A DNA stretch of 47,303 nucleotides from Asterionellopsis glacialis. Its lineage: Eukaryota; Bacillariophyta; Plagiogrammaphyceae; Rhaphoneidales; Asterionellopsidaceae. The notes below the pieces were generated by a model that saw only the letters and a program-made list of their open reading frames with translations, was not told the DNA's origin and did not search any database. This document shows, piece after piece, positions 1-8,488 of the stretch. Positions within the stretch are counted from its first letter, which is position 1. Every line of letters starts with the position of its first letter. The position numbers and the translations under genes were made by a program. The stretch spans positions 1 through 47,303 of the forward strand of contig WKLE02001930.1 of NCBI GenBank assembly GCA_014885115.2, written 5' to 3'.

Positions 1-594
1 CTGACACAATCCTGAATTTGGAGGAGAGAGGCTGGCGACAAACTTCAAGCATGACAATAAAAATGACCATTTGCTGATGTCATCCTACTGAATCAACAAA
101 AACTGTTTGTATGTATTTTCCTACACAATCCTGGCAGGAAGAAACTGATTTCACACAAAAGGTACTTTTGTTACTACCAACTGTGGAGGATAACAAATGA
201 CTTTGTACCCTTTGAGTACAGAAACAAGGCTGACAAGACAATACATAGAGTTCTCAGTTGTGTGACTAGAGTCATGTATGACACCACTGATTGTTCCTAC
301 TTTTACAAACAATGCAACAAAAAAAACTCTCTCATGGGAGTCATAAGCTGAGTTCTTGTTTTTAGTCTGCCACACACAGTAGTCAAACAATGGTTGTGCA
401 TCAAAATCCTGCTCTTTTCTATGGCTAATATGACTTGTTGAGCCTGAGCCTCAGAAAAAGAATGTTATTGCAGACTTAGCATGATAACAAGAAAATGTGA
501 TTACAATGGTGATTGTGAATGCAGAACAGACAAGTTATACTAGTGAAAGCATTAAGCCTCCCTTTTTGCATTCTTCCTGTACAGTAAAAAATGA
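1..594. other. Gene-free left edge
   Basis: No reading frame here resembles a known protein on either strand; the longest open stretch (151-390, minus) has no recognisable domain. The segment may hold decayed upstream sequence of the CHAT relic that follows, but I see no conserved motif to prove it. Confidence 0.4.
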
Positions 595-1191
595 TTGCTG
601 CTCCTTTGGGAGCAAAGCAACTTTACCCTCTTGTGCCACTTTCACAACAATTTGGAAAGTGGTTTGACAACTGACCAAGAGAACACTAGTGAGATTGGTG
701 CTTCCTCCACACCTAGTTGCAATGAAGTCTCCAAAACAGAAGATGAATCATTCTTGCCAAAGAAAGGATTATCTAATGGAAGTGACAACACTAGTGATCA
801 CGAATCACAATCTATAAAACCTATCAAGCATAATCTCTTGACTATTTTTTGTGGAGCACCTCTTGTATACTTAGACAAAAACGGGAGTCCTCACCTACTT
901 TGCCATGCTGACTTTGAATATGAAGAGAATTTGTTGTGTGAATCTCTCATAGAAGCTGGGAAAGATGGACACAAAATTAATCTTTCCTTTAAGACAGCAG
1001 CTATAGGAACAATTTTGATCATATCTGGCAAGAGAGGGATGTCGTGCCCTTCACTTGTCATGCAACAAACATCCAAATTACCTAATGCTTTAGGACTACA
1101 ATCGACACAGTACAGCCAAGCCACTCCTTGTAAAAAGTTTGAAAAATGGATCACCATAGGCAAAAATAGCTTACAATTTGTTTTCATTGCT

Positions 1192-1810
1192 GAGTTGTTC
1201 CAGGATTAGGTGGACCAACTTGTGACATTTGGTCCGTAGACTCCACATAGACCCAAAATTCATATTTTTGAATTATACACATATTCATTAATATAGAATT
1301 TTATATACTTCAAAAAATCATAATATATGTATACATATTTTAATACCTTTATACTATTGGAATATACACCCATTATATATACATACGTGTATATTTTATA
1401 TTATGGCACAGCTGACTTGTATTGGAATTGAATACAATCATGACTTGGCCAGTGCACGTTTTAGAATTACAGGCTCACCCAACTGACAAAAATTTGCTGT
1501 TGCTCCCAGATGTCTTCTGATCAATCTTGCAAAATGGTGCTGTTTGTGGTACCAATTTCTTGACACACAGCCATTTTTAAGTAGCAACCACCAGTGTAGT
1601 TCCATGCAGAAGCTCCTTGTGCATGGAACCATACTGGTGGTTGCTAATTAAAAATGGCTATATGCCAAGAAATCAGTACCGTAAAATGGTACATCCTTCC
1701 ATCCTCACAAAAAATAACACATAAAATTACTAGCTTTGATTAATTGGATTTTGAAAAATTCTATGTCACAGCCCAGTACTGGACTGGTCTACCTAATCCT
1801 GGAACAACTC
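1192..1810. mobile_element. 619-bp MITE-like element with TIRs and TGCT target duplication
   Basis: The left end 1192-1217 and right end 1785-1810 are inverted copies: both begin GAGTTGTTCCAGGATTAGGT and continue with GACCA after one mismatch. The flanks are TGCT at 1188-1191 and TGCT at 1811-1814, a 4-bp target-site duplication. Removing the element plus one TGCT joins FVFIA to the ACYS motif in frame, which fixes the boundaries independently. It has no transposase frame, an AT-rich middle (1250-1410) and an internal hairpin (1548-1680), so it is non-autonomous. The superfamily is not assigned; Sola and Ginger elements are known for 4-bp duplications. Confidence 0.8.
1548..1680. repeat. 61-bp-arm inverted repeat (hairpin)
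   Basis: Arms 1548-1608 and 1620-1680 are equal in length and match at about 53 of 61 positions around an 11-nt loop. In a minus-strand transcript six of the eight mismatches become G-U wobbles, so that RNA could fold into an almost fully paired 61-bp stem. It lies inside the MITE-like element. Confidence 0.85.
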
Positions 1811-1985
1811 TGCTGCATGTTATTCATGACCAGCCAGTGAGGCATTTGTGGAATCTGGAGTGCCTCATATGGTTTGTTGTCAACATGACAAGGACAAACT
1901 AGGCCATACTGCAGCAATTGAATTTGCTAGTGAGTTTTAGAGCAATCTTGTTGCCCTATGCCGGTGCGCATGGCAGTCGGGTTAC

Positions 1986-2547
1986 GACAATCAACCCAGG
2001 GATTACACAAAAGACAAGAGATTACTTGTTTGTTGGTAATGTAAATTAATTATGACTAGTTTAAAGAATTCTATTTTTGTAATGTTTGATAATTTTGAGG
2101 AAAGGTTTAGTAACCGGTAAAACTTCCATTAGTTAGCTGGACCGCCACATAACAACATTCCTTGAGTGAATATGACTTCACGACAATCTGCCACGTCATC
2201 ATCGTCCGTCCATCTCCAGCAATCTGCCACGTCATCATCTTCCGTCTGTCCACTTCGCCATCGTCTGTCCAACTGTCCCGTCTGTGCATGGATGCGCGCA
2301 TTAGCACTATCATTTTAAGGATACAGGTGTAGTGCACTTGTCTTTGGTAGAAACCTTGACGAGGCCTTTGGACAGGGAGAGAACATGAAATGATACTCTG
2401 ACTCTGTACTAAATGCAGAGAATTTGAAACCAGTATCCTCCTGCATTCAACATTAAAAGATAATACAGCAGGATGTCAAGAGTTGACTAGGTCCTGCTAT
2501 TATCACTGTATTCAGCACCACTGTTGTACTAATTCCAAATTAGTACA
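1986..2547. other. Gene-free segment between relic and second element
   Basis: No convincing coding sequence. Apart from the 36-bp tandem repeat at 2184-2255 I see nothing distinctive. Confidence 0.4.
2184..2255. repeat. Two-copy 36-bp tandem repeat
   Basis: Copies at 2184-2219 and 2220-2255 both begin CAATCTGCCACGTCATCATC and differ at only a few bases near the end. No function is apparent. Confidence 0.75.
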
Positions 2548-2551
2548 TTAA

Positions 2552-3029
2552 GGTTGTCCGACGCCGCTCAATAATTCTGGCTTCATGTATGTAGAATGTA
2601 TCAAATAAAAAACGGTCGCCTCTCATCAGGATTTTCCATCTATCTTTGCTTTTACTAGTGCTTTTATTAGTTAATTTTTTGCTTTGAAGATGATCTTCCA
2701 TCAGAATTGACGATCCCAAGGATCAGTTTGGTGATGAGTGAAGGTTATGGGACCATCATATACATAGTGTAGAATCATATTCAGGACACATATCTACAAC
2801 CAGAAGACTAATTCCTGAAATATTAGCATACGAATTGTAGATTTTGCTATTTTCAGGTAATTTTAACTTATTTTTGGAAATGTTGTCCTCGTGATAGATT
2901 TCTCTATAGATGAACTGCAATTTTTTTGTGCACAGGACAGTAAAATCGAAAAAGCACGCGTGGGGATTCTCAAAAATATGAAAATATGCGTGAATCACTC
3001 AGGTTTTTTTTGAGTGGCGTCGGACCACC
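2552..3029. mobile_element. 478-bp MITE-like element with TTAA target duplication
   Basis: The left end reads GGTTGTCCGACGCCGCTCAA (2552-2571). The right end (3010-3029) is its inverted copy with two differences. TTAA lies directly outside both ends (2548-2551 and 3030-3033), the duplication typical of piggyBac and Kolobok elements. The interior is AT-rich and has no transposase; an 80-codon minus-strand frame at 2756-2998 has no recognisable domain. It looks like a non-autonomous DNA transposon. Because TTAA is itself palindromic, a TA duplication is also possible. Confidence 0.7.
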
Positions 3030-3084
3030 TTAAAATAATTTGTGACCAAAATATTATAGATTATTATCCTAATACTATTCAAAT

Positions 3085-3400
3085 ATCACTTCAAACAATC
3101 GTTCTTCCCAAATGACACCTGTCAAATGGTAAATTTAACAATCCAAGCCCTTCACATACGTGTATTTTCAATAAGACAAAATCCTTTTTAAAATTTTGCC
3201 TACATGTACCCCAAGAGTAAAAATTCTAAAATCGAAGTGGATCTAAATGTGCATGACAGTCCAATAGTCAGGTCCAACGTCACCAGTTTCACTTACAATA
3301 ACTCAAATGCTTATTGCTGCTTCTGGGTTATCCTTGGCGCAATGGTAAATACGTAAGCTACCATCACGAAGAGGAATGATTTGGCTGAAAGGCTTCACAA
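3085..3400 (-). pseudogene. Truncated relic copy of the 3' end of the beta-propeller gene
   Basis: This segment aligns with the last codons and 3' flank of the beta-propeller gene at about 5095-5410. In the same strand and frame it encodes DGSLRIYHCAKD (identical to the parent), then NPEAAISI, an in-frame TGA (3303-3305), VIVSETGD, PDYWT and a terminal stop (3243-3245) at the homologous place. Similarity continues into the 3' flank, including ACATACGTGTA near 3157 and 5171. Upstream of about 3400 similarity stops, so only the 3' end was copied or survives. It could be the last exon of a diverged gene, but the nonsense codon and missing body argue for a relic. Confidence 0.75.
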
Positions 3401-3475
3401 AAACAGAAAGTTTACTATTAATATTGATCTAAAATTCTATGGATCATCCTTTAGGTTCTTCCTATTTCTAGGAGT

Positions 3476-4294
3476 TTAGTAAGCGGCCTCAAACTCGTCC
3501 CATGTAAGCTGATCATCACCAGATGTATCGATGCGGTTGAATGCTTGGCCGATTTCAGATAGGGTAGCTCCACCGAAGAATTTCTTCATCAAGTCTTGTT
3601 TTTCGTAGACCTTGCTACCCCATTCCTTTCCACTAACTTTACCGTCAGAATCGGCATCAAGAGAATCAAAGAGTGCCTTGAGTTCGGCCTTAGCAGCAGG
3701 ATCACGCATGGCAGAAGCAAGCTTGGCACTTAATGCATAAGCAGCTGATTCACCAGAGAATTCCTCCCATGTGAGTTGGTCATCACCATTGGAATCAATG
3801 CGATTGAATGCTTGGCCGATTTCCTGGAGAGTGCTTCCTCCGAAGTACTTGCTCATAATGTCTTGATTTTGGTAGACCTTGCTTCCCCATTCCTTTCCGC
3901 TGACTTTTCCGTTACCATCCTTGTCAAGAGATTCGAAAAGAGCCTTGAGTTCAGCCTTGCCTTCGGGGGTGAGCATAGCTTCACAAAGATTTTGTGCAGC
4001 AAGGTATGATCCAGCTTGACTGGTAAGTTCTTCCCAGGTGAGTTGGTCATCGCCGTTGGTATCAATCTTGTTGAAAGCTTGTCCGATCTCGCTTAGAGTA
4101 GAGCCACCGAAGTACTTCTTCATGACATCTTGGTTTTTCCACACACAGCTACCCCATTCCTTTCCACTCACCTTTCCATCTCCATCCTTTTCCATTGTTT
4201 CCCACAAAGCCTTCAGTTCGGCATTTCCTTCCTCAGTGGAAATTGCCTTGGCAAGTTGGGCCTCGACTGAGAGTAGGGCAAGAGCAAAAAGCAT
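3476..4294 (-). CDS. Secreted protein with six EF-hands in three tandem repeats
   Basis: A 272-residue protein that should bind calcium. It starts with a short hydrophobic signal peptide (MLFALALLSVEAQLA), so it probably enters the secretory pathway. The rest is three tandem units of about 89 residues. Each unit has two EF-hand loops: a first of type DKDGDGKVSGKE and a second of type DTNGDDQLTWEE. The usual acidic ligands at loop positions 1, 3, 5 and 12 are present in nearly all. A conserved linker YFGGSTLSEIGQAFN lies between the two hands of a unit. The repeat is also obvious in DNA with a period near 267 bp, implying recent internal duplication. A TATA-like sequence lies about 40 bp upstream of the start. 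The gene sits between the beta-propeller gene and that gene's 3' relic. The specific role is unknown; calcium buffering or sensing in the ER or outside the cell is inference. Confidence 0.88.
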   Translation of the reverse strand: MLFALALLSVEAQLAKAISTEEGNAELKALWETMEKDGDGKVSGKEWGSCVWKNQDVMKKYFGGSTLSEIGQAFNKIDTNGDDQLTWEELTSQAGSYLAAQNLCEAMLTPEGKAELKALFESLDKDGNGKVSGKEWGSKVYQNQDIMSKYFGGSTLQEIGQAFNRIDSNGDDQLTWEEFSGESAAYALSAKLASAMRDPAAKAELKALFDSLDADSDGKVSGKEWGSKVYEKQDLMKKFFGGATLSEIGQAFNRIDTSGDDQLTWDEFEAAY

Positions 4295-5259
4295 TCTTGA
4301 AATATTTTGTTGACACGGATCTGACTATCAGCTTTTTATAACCAGCTGGAATGTGATTTTTCGAGCCCTGTCAATCGGTGATGCCAAGCCTCAAAAAAGA
4401 TCTTTCGGAGAGATCTTTCGAAAAGAACTTCCAAGAAAGAATATTACCGACCGTTCTCGTGGTTGGCAGAGAAGTGTCAAACTTCCTATTCTCTCTGAGG
4501 AGGCTACAGGATTCTCTGCTAGCTAGGACCTCAGTTACTTAGCCCCTACTTGTACACATTTAAAGCGGCAAAATACACATCAAGAAAGCATGGCTAATAT
4601 CTTAAAAAAAGAGTATAGAAAGATCCAAAATCCGTATCTTTTCCCAAGTTGACATATTTTTTGAAACCCATTCGTCATCAATATATATAGGTCCTCATGG
4701 AACCCGAATTCATGGTTTTCTCGAAGCTCAGTAGTCGTGGTTCTCTATCTGTGATACATGATGTAGGAAGTAACAGGTAAGCAATACCAGCAGGTACTGT
4801 ACCTGGTACACCCAAATTGTACAGGTACCTCCAGGTCCTAGAGGACTACCTTAGAGAGTTACAGTACTACTAGTCCTAAATACAGCCAGGGATAACCACA
4901 GTTCTTGTGAAGTTCTCTCCTTACTCCGGTTAAAAATACATTGGAAATATGAAGAACTTTGGATTCTGTAGGTCCTTCAGGCAGACAGTACCAGGTACGC
5001 AATGGTCCTACAACACTCCCTACTCTCCCCGTTTGGGTAGTTCCGTTTTTCCCAACAATTCAATATTCTAACAAGGAAATTTTTATTAAAAAAAATTCAA
5101 ACATTCACTTTCAACAATCTTTCGGGCCCAATAAAACATGTTAATAGTATTTGACAATTCAGGGGGACCACGACATACGTGTACTTTCGATAAAATAAAT
5201 CATCAAAAATTTATATATAGCATACACCCAAAAAGTAACATCCTAAAATCGAATAATAT
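4295..5259. other. 965-bp intergenic region with GGTACC/GTCCTA motifs
   Basis: This is the 5' flank of the EF-hand gene and the 3' flank of the beta-propeller gene. At 4790-4990 it holds GTACCTGGTAC, CAGGTACCT and GTCCTAGAGGAC, members of the dispersed palindromic motif family seen elsewhere in the window. The right end (from about 5095) is similar to the 3' relic at 3085. No gene is seen. Confidence 0.5.
4331..4341 (-). promoter_or_regulatory. TATA-like box of the EF-hand gene
   Basis: On the minus strand the sequence reads GTTATAAAAAGC about 38-48 bp upstream of the EF-hand start codon, a spacing compatible with a very short 5' leader. No transcript data support it. Confidence 0.35.
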
Positions 5260-6549
5260 CTAAATCTGTACGGCAGTCCAACAGTCAGGTTCAATGTCAC
5301 CAGATTCACTTACAACAACCCCGATACTCATTTTTGCTTCTGGACCATCCTTGGCGCAATGGTAAATACGTAAGCTACCGTCAGGCATGTTGAGGACAAA
5401 GGGTGTACCAATAACTTGTTTCGTCCATGGTCCTAACGGTCCCTTTCCAGGTTCAAGTATGGGTTTCCCTTCATTTAGCTTGGTCCACTTGTCGGTCTTT
5501 GAATCCCAGTATGCAGCACCCAATCGATGTTTTCCTGTTTTATCAACACCTTCGTATATCATTAATAAACCGTCTTTCCAATGGGTGACGCTACGAGTCC
5601 CAATACCTGCAAAATCAAAATCCTCTTCTGATTCACCCCCCTCCAACACCAATCCAGTCCGTACCCATGTATCACCAGCATCCGTACTTTCGGCACCGTA
5701 CACCCTCCATTTTTGACCATTGAATGCATGATAAAACATTTTCCATGGTTTCGTACTACTACTACTACTGCTACTGCCGTCATTATTATCAAATGTCACA
5801 ATTCTTGGCCACGAGGCAAAGAATCCTTCGGATTCATCATGATCTAATAAAAAGGTATCATCTTTTGTCCATGTGCGACCATTATCATACGATTTCGCTC
5901 TACCAATTCTCATTCGAAATCCAACAACACTCCCCCCAGCCATTCCAAACGAAATTTCTTCATCATCCCCACCAAGGTAATACATGTGAAGTTCTTCTTC
6001 TTCCTTGCCATCTTTTTTTTTGCCACTCGAAACACGAATGACATCACCTACACCTGTATGTACGGAATCCCAACCAGTTGAAGAAGGTCCTACTATAGAA
6101 CCATCGGGTGACGTTTCGGAGAATACCTTTGTCCACGTAAATCCATCCTTGGATGTAGCAAGTCCGCTAGAACCTGTTGGTAAAAAACATGCATGTCCAT
6201 TATTCCAACTTCCAGCATTTCCATAATAATAGCATTGCCATTCGTCACCATCTTTTTTGGGTGGTAAAATTACTGGATTCGCTACACAACCAACATCAAA
6301 TTTGGGAACCTGCTGATTATCCTCCTCCTCCTCAATTTTGCCATGTTCCAAGGATGCCGTCAATATTGGAGATGAGGTACACGCAGAGGCAGTAGCGGAT
6401 ATTCTTGTTGTGGTGGTGGTGGATTTTACCTTGGCTGTCGCTATTGTTGGGTTTTCAATTGAAAAACCATTACAGGTTTGCTGCTTCCAAGAAAAAAGAA
6501 TAGCTAGAAAAGTAGTTGCAACACTGCTATTATGACTAATTTTCTTCAT
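5260..6549 (-). CDS. Five-bladed beta-propeller, glycoside-hydrolase (GH43/GH32-like) protein
   Basis: 429 residues. After an N-terminal hydrophobic segment (about 9-21, then CNGFS, a possible signal or plastid junction) and a Thr/Ser-rich linker, residues about 90-429 show blade-like repeats: WQCYYYGNAG, HMYYLGGDDE, WKMFYHAFNG, GLLMIYEGVD and LRIYHCAKD, with intervening TSKDGFTWTKV and YDNGRTWTKD. This aromatic strand plus D-G-x-T-W loop pattern is typical of five-bladed propeller hydrolases (arabinanase/levansucrase superfamily). Members are found in plants and algae as uncharacterised glycosyl hydrolases. I cannot identify the catalytic acids with confidence, so substrate and activity are open. 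The protein carries poly-Ser and acidic inserts. The start ATG is the first in the frame. The gene is divergent from the sulfotransferase-like gene, and a relic of its 3' end lies 2 kb downstream. Confidence 0.75.
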   Translation of the reverse strand: MKKISHNSSVATTFLAILFSWKQQTCNGFSIENPTIATAKVKSTTTTTRISATASACTSSPILTASLEHGKIEEEEDNQQVPKFDVGCVANPVILPPKKDGDEWQCYYYGNAGSWNNGHACFLPTGSSGLATSKDGFTWTKVFSETSPDGSIVGPSSTGWDSVHTGVGDVIRVSSGKKKDGKEEEELHMYYLGGDDEEISFGMAGGSVVGFRMRIGRAKSYDNGRTWTKDDTFLLDHDESEGFFASWPRIVTFDNNDGSSSSSSSTKPWKMFYHAFNGQKWRVYGAESTDAGDTWVRTGLVLEGGESEEDFDFAGIGTRSVTHWKDGLLMIYEGVDKTGKHRLGAAYWDSKTDKWTKLNEGKPILEPGKGPLGPWTKQVIGTPFVLNMPDGSLRIYHCAKDGPEAKMSIGVVVSESGDIEPDCWTAVQI

Positions 6550-7011
6550 GATCTACACAACAAACAAAGGTGTACCGAAACAGCAATGCTTCTCTATCTA
6601 TCGATGTGTATTACTTTGTTGTAATACAGAGAAAGTCGAAAAGACGACAGATTTTCGACACTGGCGATAACGCGGAGGATGCAACACGTCATCTGTTTTA
6701 CATGAATTATTTTCGTTTGGAGGGGGAGTTTTCTGAGTTTGATTTGGCCTGTTTCATGTACGTACCTTATTCCAGTATATTAATTAGCGAAAATTTCGAT
6801 TATCGTGCATCTCCCAGGTACTACCCCCCATCTCTTTCAGTGGGAGTGTACTAGTCTAGTAGTACCTGGTATGGTTTTCATTATCATCTATTCTCTTTGG
6901 TGCTTGGTGTTTCACAATATTTATTAGCAGCTACGTTGATCCAAGACGACAGAAAAAACAGGGCTTGTCCACAATGGCACTACCATCCACGGAAACAAGC
7001 GAAACAAAAAA
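6550..7011. other. Divergent promoter region and unresolved 5' end
   Basis: This gap separates the divergent beta-propeller and sulfotransferase-like genes. It contains CCAGGTACTA (6820) and GTACCTGGTA (6863). An ATG at 6871 opens a short hydrophobic frame (MVFIIIYSLWCLVF) in phase with the downstream gene, but it ends at TAG 6925; it could be a first exon if a short intron follows. Confidence 0.4.
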
Positions 7012-8151
7012 TTGTTACGTTCGAAAAAGATTCAAAATTTCAAGCAACGAAAAGCCATCATTGTAAAGATACATGTTACTCATCATGCCGGTACATTCTT
7101 TTGTAATGATTTCATTAAATACAACACGGCCCTTCGTGTACCTGATTTTGCTTGTTTGACACCCATATCAAGAGGACCTGCACAAGCAAATTGGACTGTG
7201 TTGCGTGATCACTATGATGTATATTCATGGGAATATAGATCTAGTCCCACGCCATTATTGGATACTGCAGATTGGGAGAGCGATGAAGTTCTATCAGTCT
7301 TGATCATTCGAGATCCTATCGATCGATTATTGGCAGGTGATGGAATAACATCCAAAAGATGGGGACCAGAATCGCAACGCAATGCATCACAATGGTGGGA
7401 ATTTGCCAATTTTGATGCACATTGCCAAAATTATGCATATCAAGTTTTGACAGGTGACCGTTCTGGTTCATCACCGGGTAGTATGGAAAGAGCCAAGAAA
7501 CTTGTAGATCGTATGGATTTCATCATCGATCAAGATTGTTTGAATGAAAATTTGGTCAAGTTGGCAAAAATCTTAGGTCTTAACAACACTGAACAACAGC
7601 TCAAAAGTAAAAAACGTGGTGGAACAGTACATCATCCACCTGCAAGAGATCGGATTGGTAATGATACAGTATGGAAATATCTCCTCGAACGTAATAAAGC
7701 TGGTATTGAATTAAATGAATATGCAAAGCAAAAAAGTGTTTTTATTTGCAATCCTCCCTCTCCTCCGAACACCTCGATGCTGGCTACTGGTACTATTGCA
7801 AACAATGCCAATATCAGTAATGGCAACACAACCACAAACATGACAACAGAAACCTCCAATTTTTCTTCTTTCTCTTGGACGACAAATCTGAACAATATGA
7901 GGTCATCCTTTAATGATACATCTATCTATGGTATCCAGACATCAACCTTATTGATTAGTACTGCATTCATTGTACTTCCTGCTGTAATGGTAGCTCTTTT
8001 GATATGGAGGAATCGTCAATGTATCAAAAAATCATGTGGATATACTCCTCCTTCCAGGAATACTAGTACTAGCACTTCCTCCTCGCACTCATCCGCACAA
8101 CATCAACCAAAGGGATACGAAGAAGATGAAGAAGTTAGGGCATTACTTTGA
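7012..8151 (+). CDS. Sulfotransferase-like membrane protein, 5' end unresolved
   Basis: About 380 codons are open. The early motif KAIIVKIHVTHHAGTFFC resembles strand 1 plus the 5'-phosphosulfate loop of P-loop sulfotransferases. LSVLIIRDPIDRLLAGDG resembles the 3'-phosphate-binding segment (RDPxxR). HHPPARDRIG and the Trp-rich middle fit carbohydrate sulfotransferases that use PAPS. After an Asn/Thr/Ser-rich stretch with many N-glycosylation sequons comes a transmembrane helix (about 316-338, LLISTAFIVLPAVMVALLIW) and a basic, Ser-rich tail. This suggests the catalytic part is lumenal or extracellular, anchored at the C-terminus. The coordinate given begins at TTG; no in-frame ATG exists after the stop at 6937-6939, so a 5' exon is missing or the frame is shifted near 6900-7000. 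HHAGT departs from the usual KTGT-type loop, so activity is not certain. Confidence 0.65.
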   Translation: MLRSKKIQNFKQRKAIIVKIHVTHHAGTFFCNDFIKYNTALRVPDFACLTPISRGPAQANWTVLRDHYDVYSWEYRSSPTPLLDTADWESDEVLSVLIIRDPIDRLLAGDGITSKRWGPESQRNASQWWEFANFDAHCQNYAYQVLTGDRSGSSPGSMERAKKLVDRMDFIIDQDCLNENLVKLAKILGLNNTEQQLKSKKRGGTVHHPPARDRIGNDTVWKYLLERNKAGIELNEYAKQKSVFICNPPSPPNTSMLATGTIANNANISNGNTTTNMTTETSNFSSFSWTTNLNNMRSSFNDTSIYGIQTSTLLISTAFIVLPAVMVALLIWRNRQCIKKSCGYTPPSRNTSTSTSSSHSSAQHQPKGYEEDEEVRALL

Positions 8152-8488
8152 GGTGAAAGAGTGAAAAAAAAGGAAAGAAGGATCACGGTATATCCTGATC
8201 ACAATGCAATGTAGGTGGTGGAAATGACCTTGGAGAAGAGTGAATTGGTGATGATTAGTTCTATCAGAAGTAAATACAACCTTTTAGTGACGATCTTGGC
8301 TGACATGGAACACAACAGAATAGAACCAAATGTGCAATCTGGGTCAACAAGTGTAATATGAAAATCTGAGATGTCAAGTGAATGCTGTATGTTCATATGT
8401 ATATAAAATAATCGATTCATTACTTAGATTACATAAAGAAACTTAATCTATAATAGAAGACATTAGAAAGTTCATCACGTTGATGGAA
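8152..8488. other. Convergent 3' gap with a methyltransferase gene fragment
   Basis: This gap lies between the convergent sulfotransferase-like and methyltransferase genes. It holds the 34-bp methyltransferase-like fragment at 8336-8369; otherwise nothing is recognised. Confidence 0.45.
8336..8369 (-). pseudogene. Short relic of the methyltransferase gene
   Basis: This stretch matches 8917-8950 inside the neighbouring methyltransferase gene at about 29 of 34 positions, in the same orientation. It encodes SDFHITLVDPD against SDCHITLVDQD. It looks like the last readable part of a local duplication. The match is short, so a small gene-conversion or chance origin cannot be excluded. Confidence 0.5.

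Larger units (their letters stand above)
595..1985 (+). pseudogene. Decayed CHAT-domain (caspase-like) gene, split by a transposon
   Basis: CHAT domains are caspase-fold domains with a His-Cys dyad. About 200 codons are open at 595-1209 without an ATG start. Residues near 835-1010 read LLTIF-APLVYLDK-G followed by DFEYEENLLCESLIEAG, which matches my knowledge of the CHAT N-terminal half. The catalytic His motif FTCHA is at 1050-1064, but in another frame. TVQPSHSL follows in that frame, then FEKWITIGKNSLQFVFIA back in the first frame, so at least two frameshifts are needed. The Cys motif ACYS (TGT at 1818-1820) lies beyond a 619-bp insertion and is followed at once by TGA (1827-1829). Next come ASEAFVESGVPHMVCCQHD (about 1836-1892) and the typical C-terminal half to about 1985, with another stop. 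The gene is dead in several independent ways. The family call rests on motif memory, not on a search. Confidence 0.68.

Noticed and set aside
891..1187. 98-codon open frame on the minus strand
   Set aside because: It lies opposite the CHAT relic, whose motifs on the plus strand explain the sequence.
3476..4294. Repeated units in the EF-hand region as a CRISPR-like or satellite array
   Set aside because: The 267-bp units are protein-coding EF-hand pairs in one frame.
4038..4313. 91-codon plus-strand frame over the EF-hand gene
   Set aside because: A shadow of the repeated EF-hand codons on the other strand; similar shadows recur at the repeat period.
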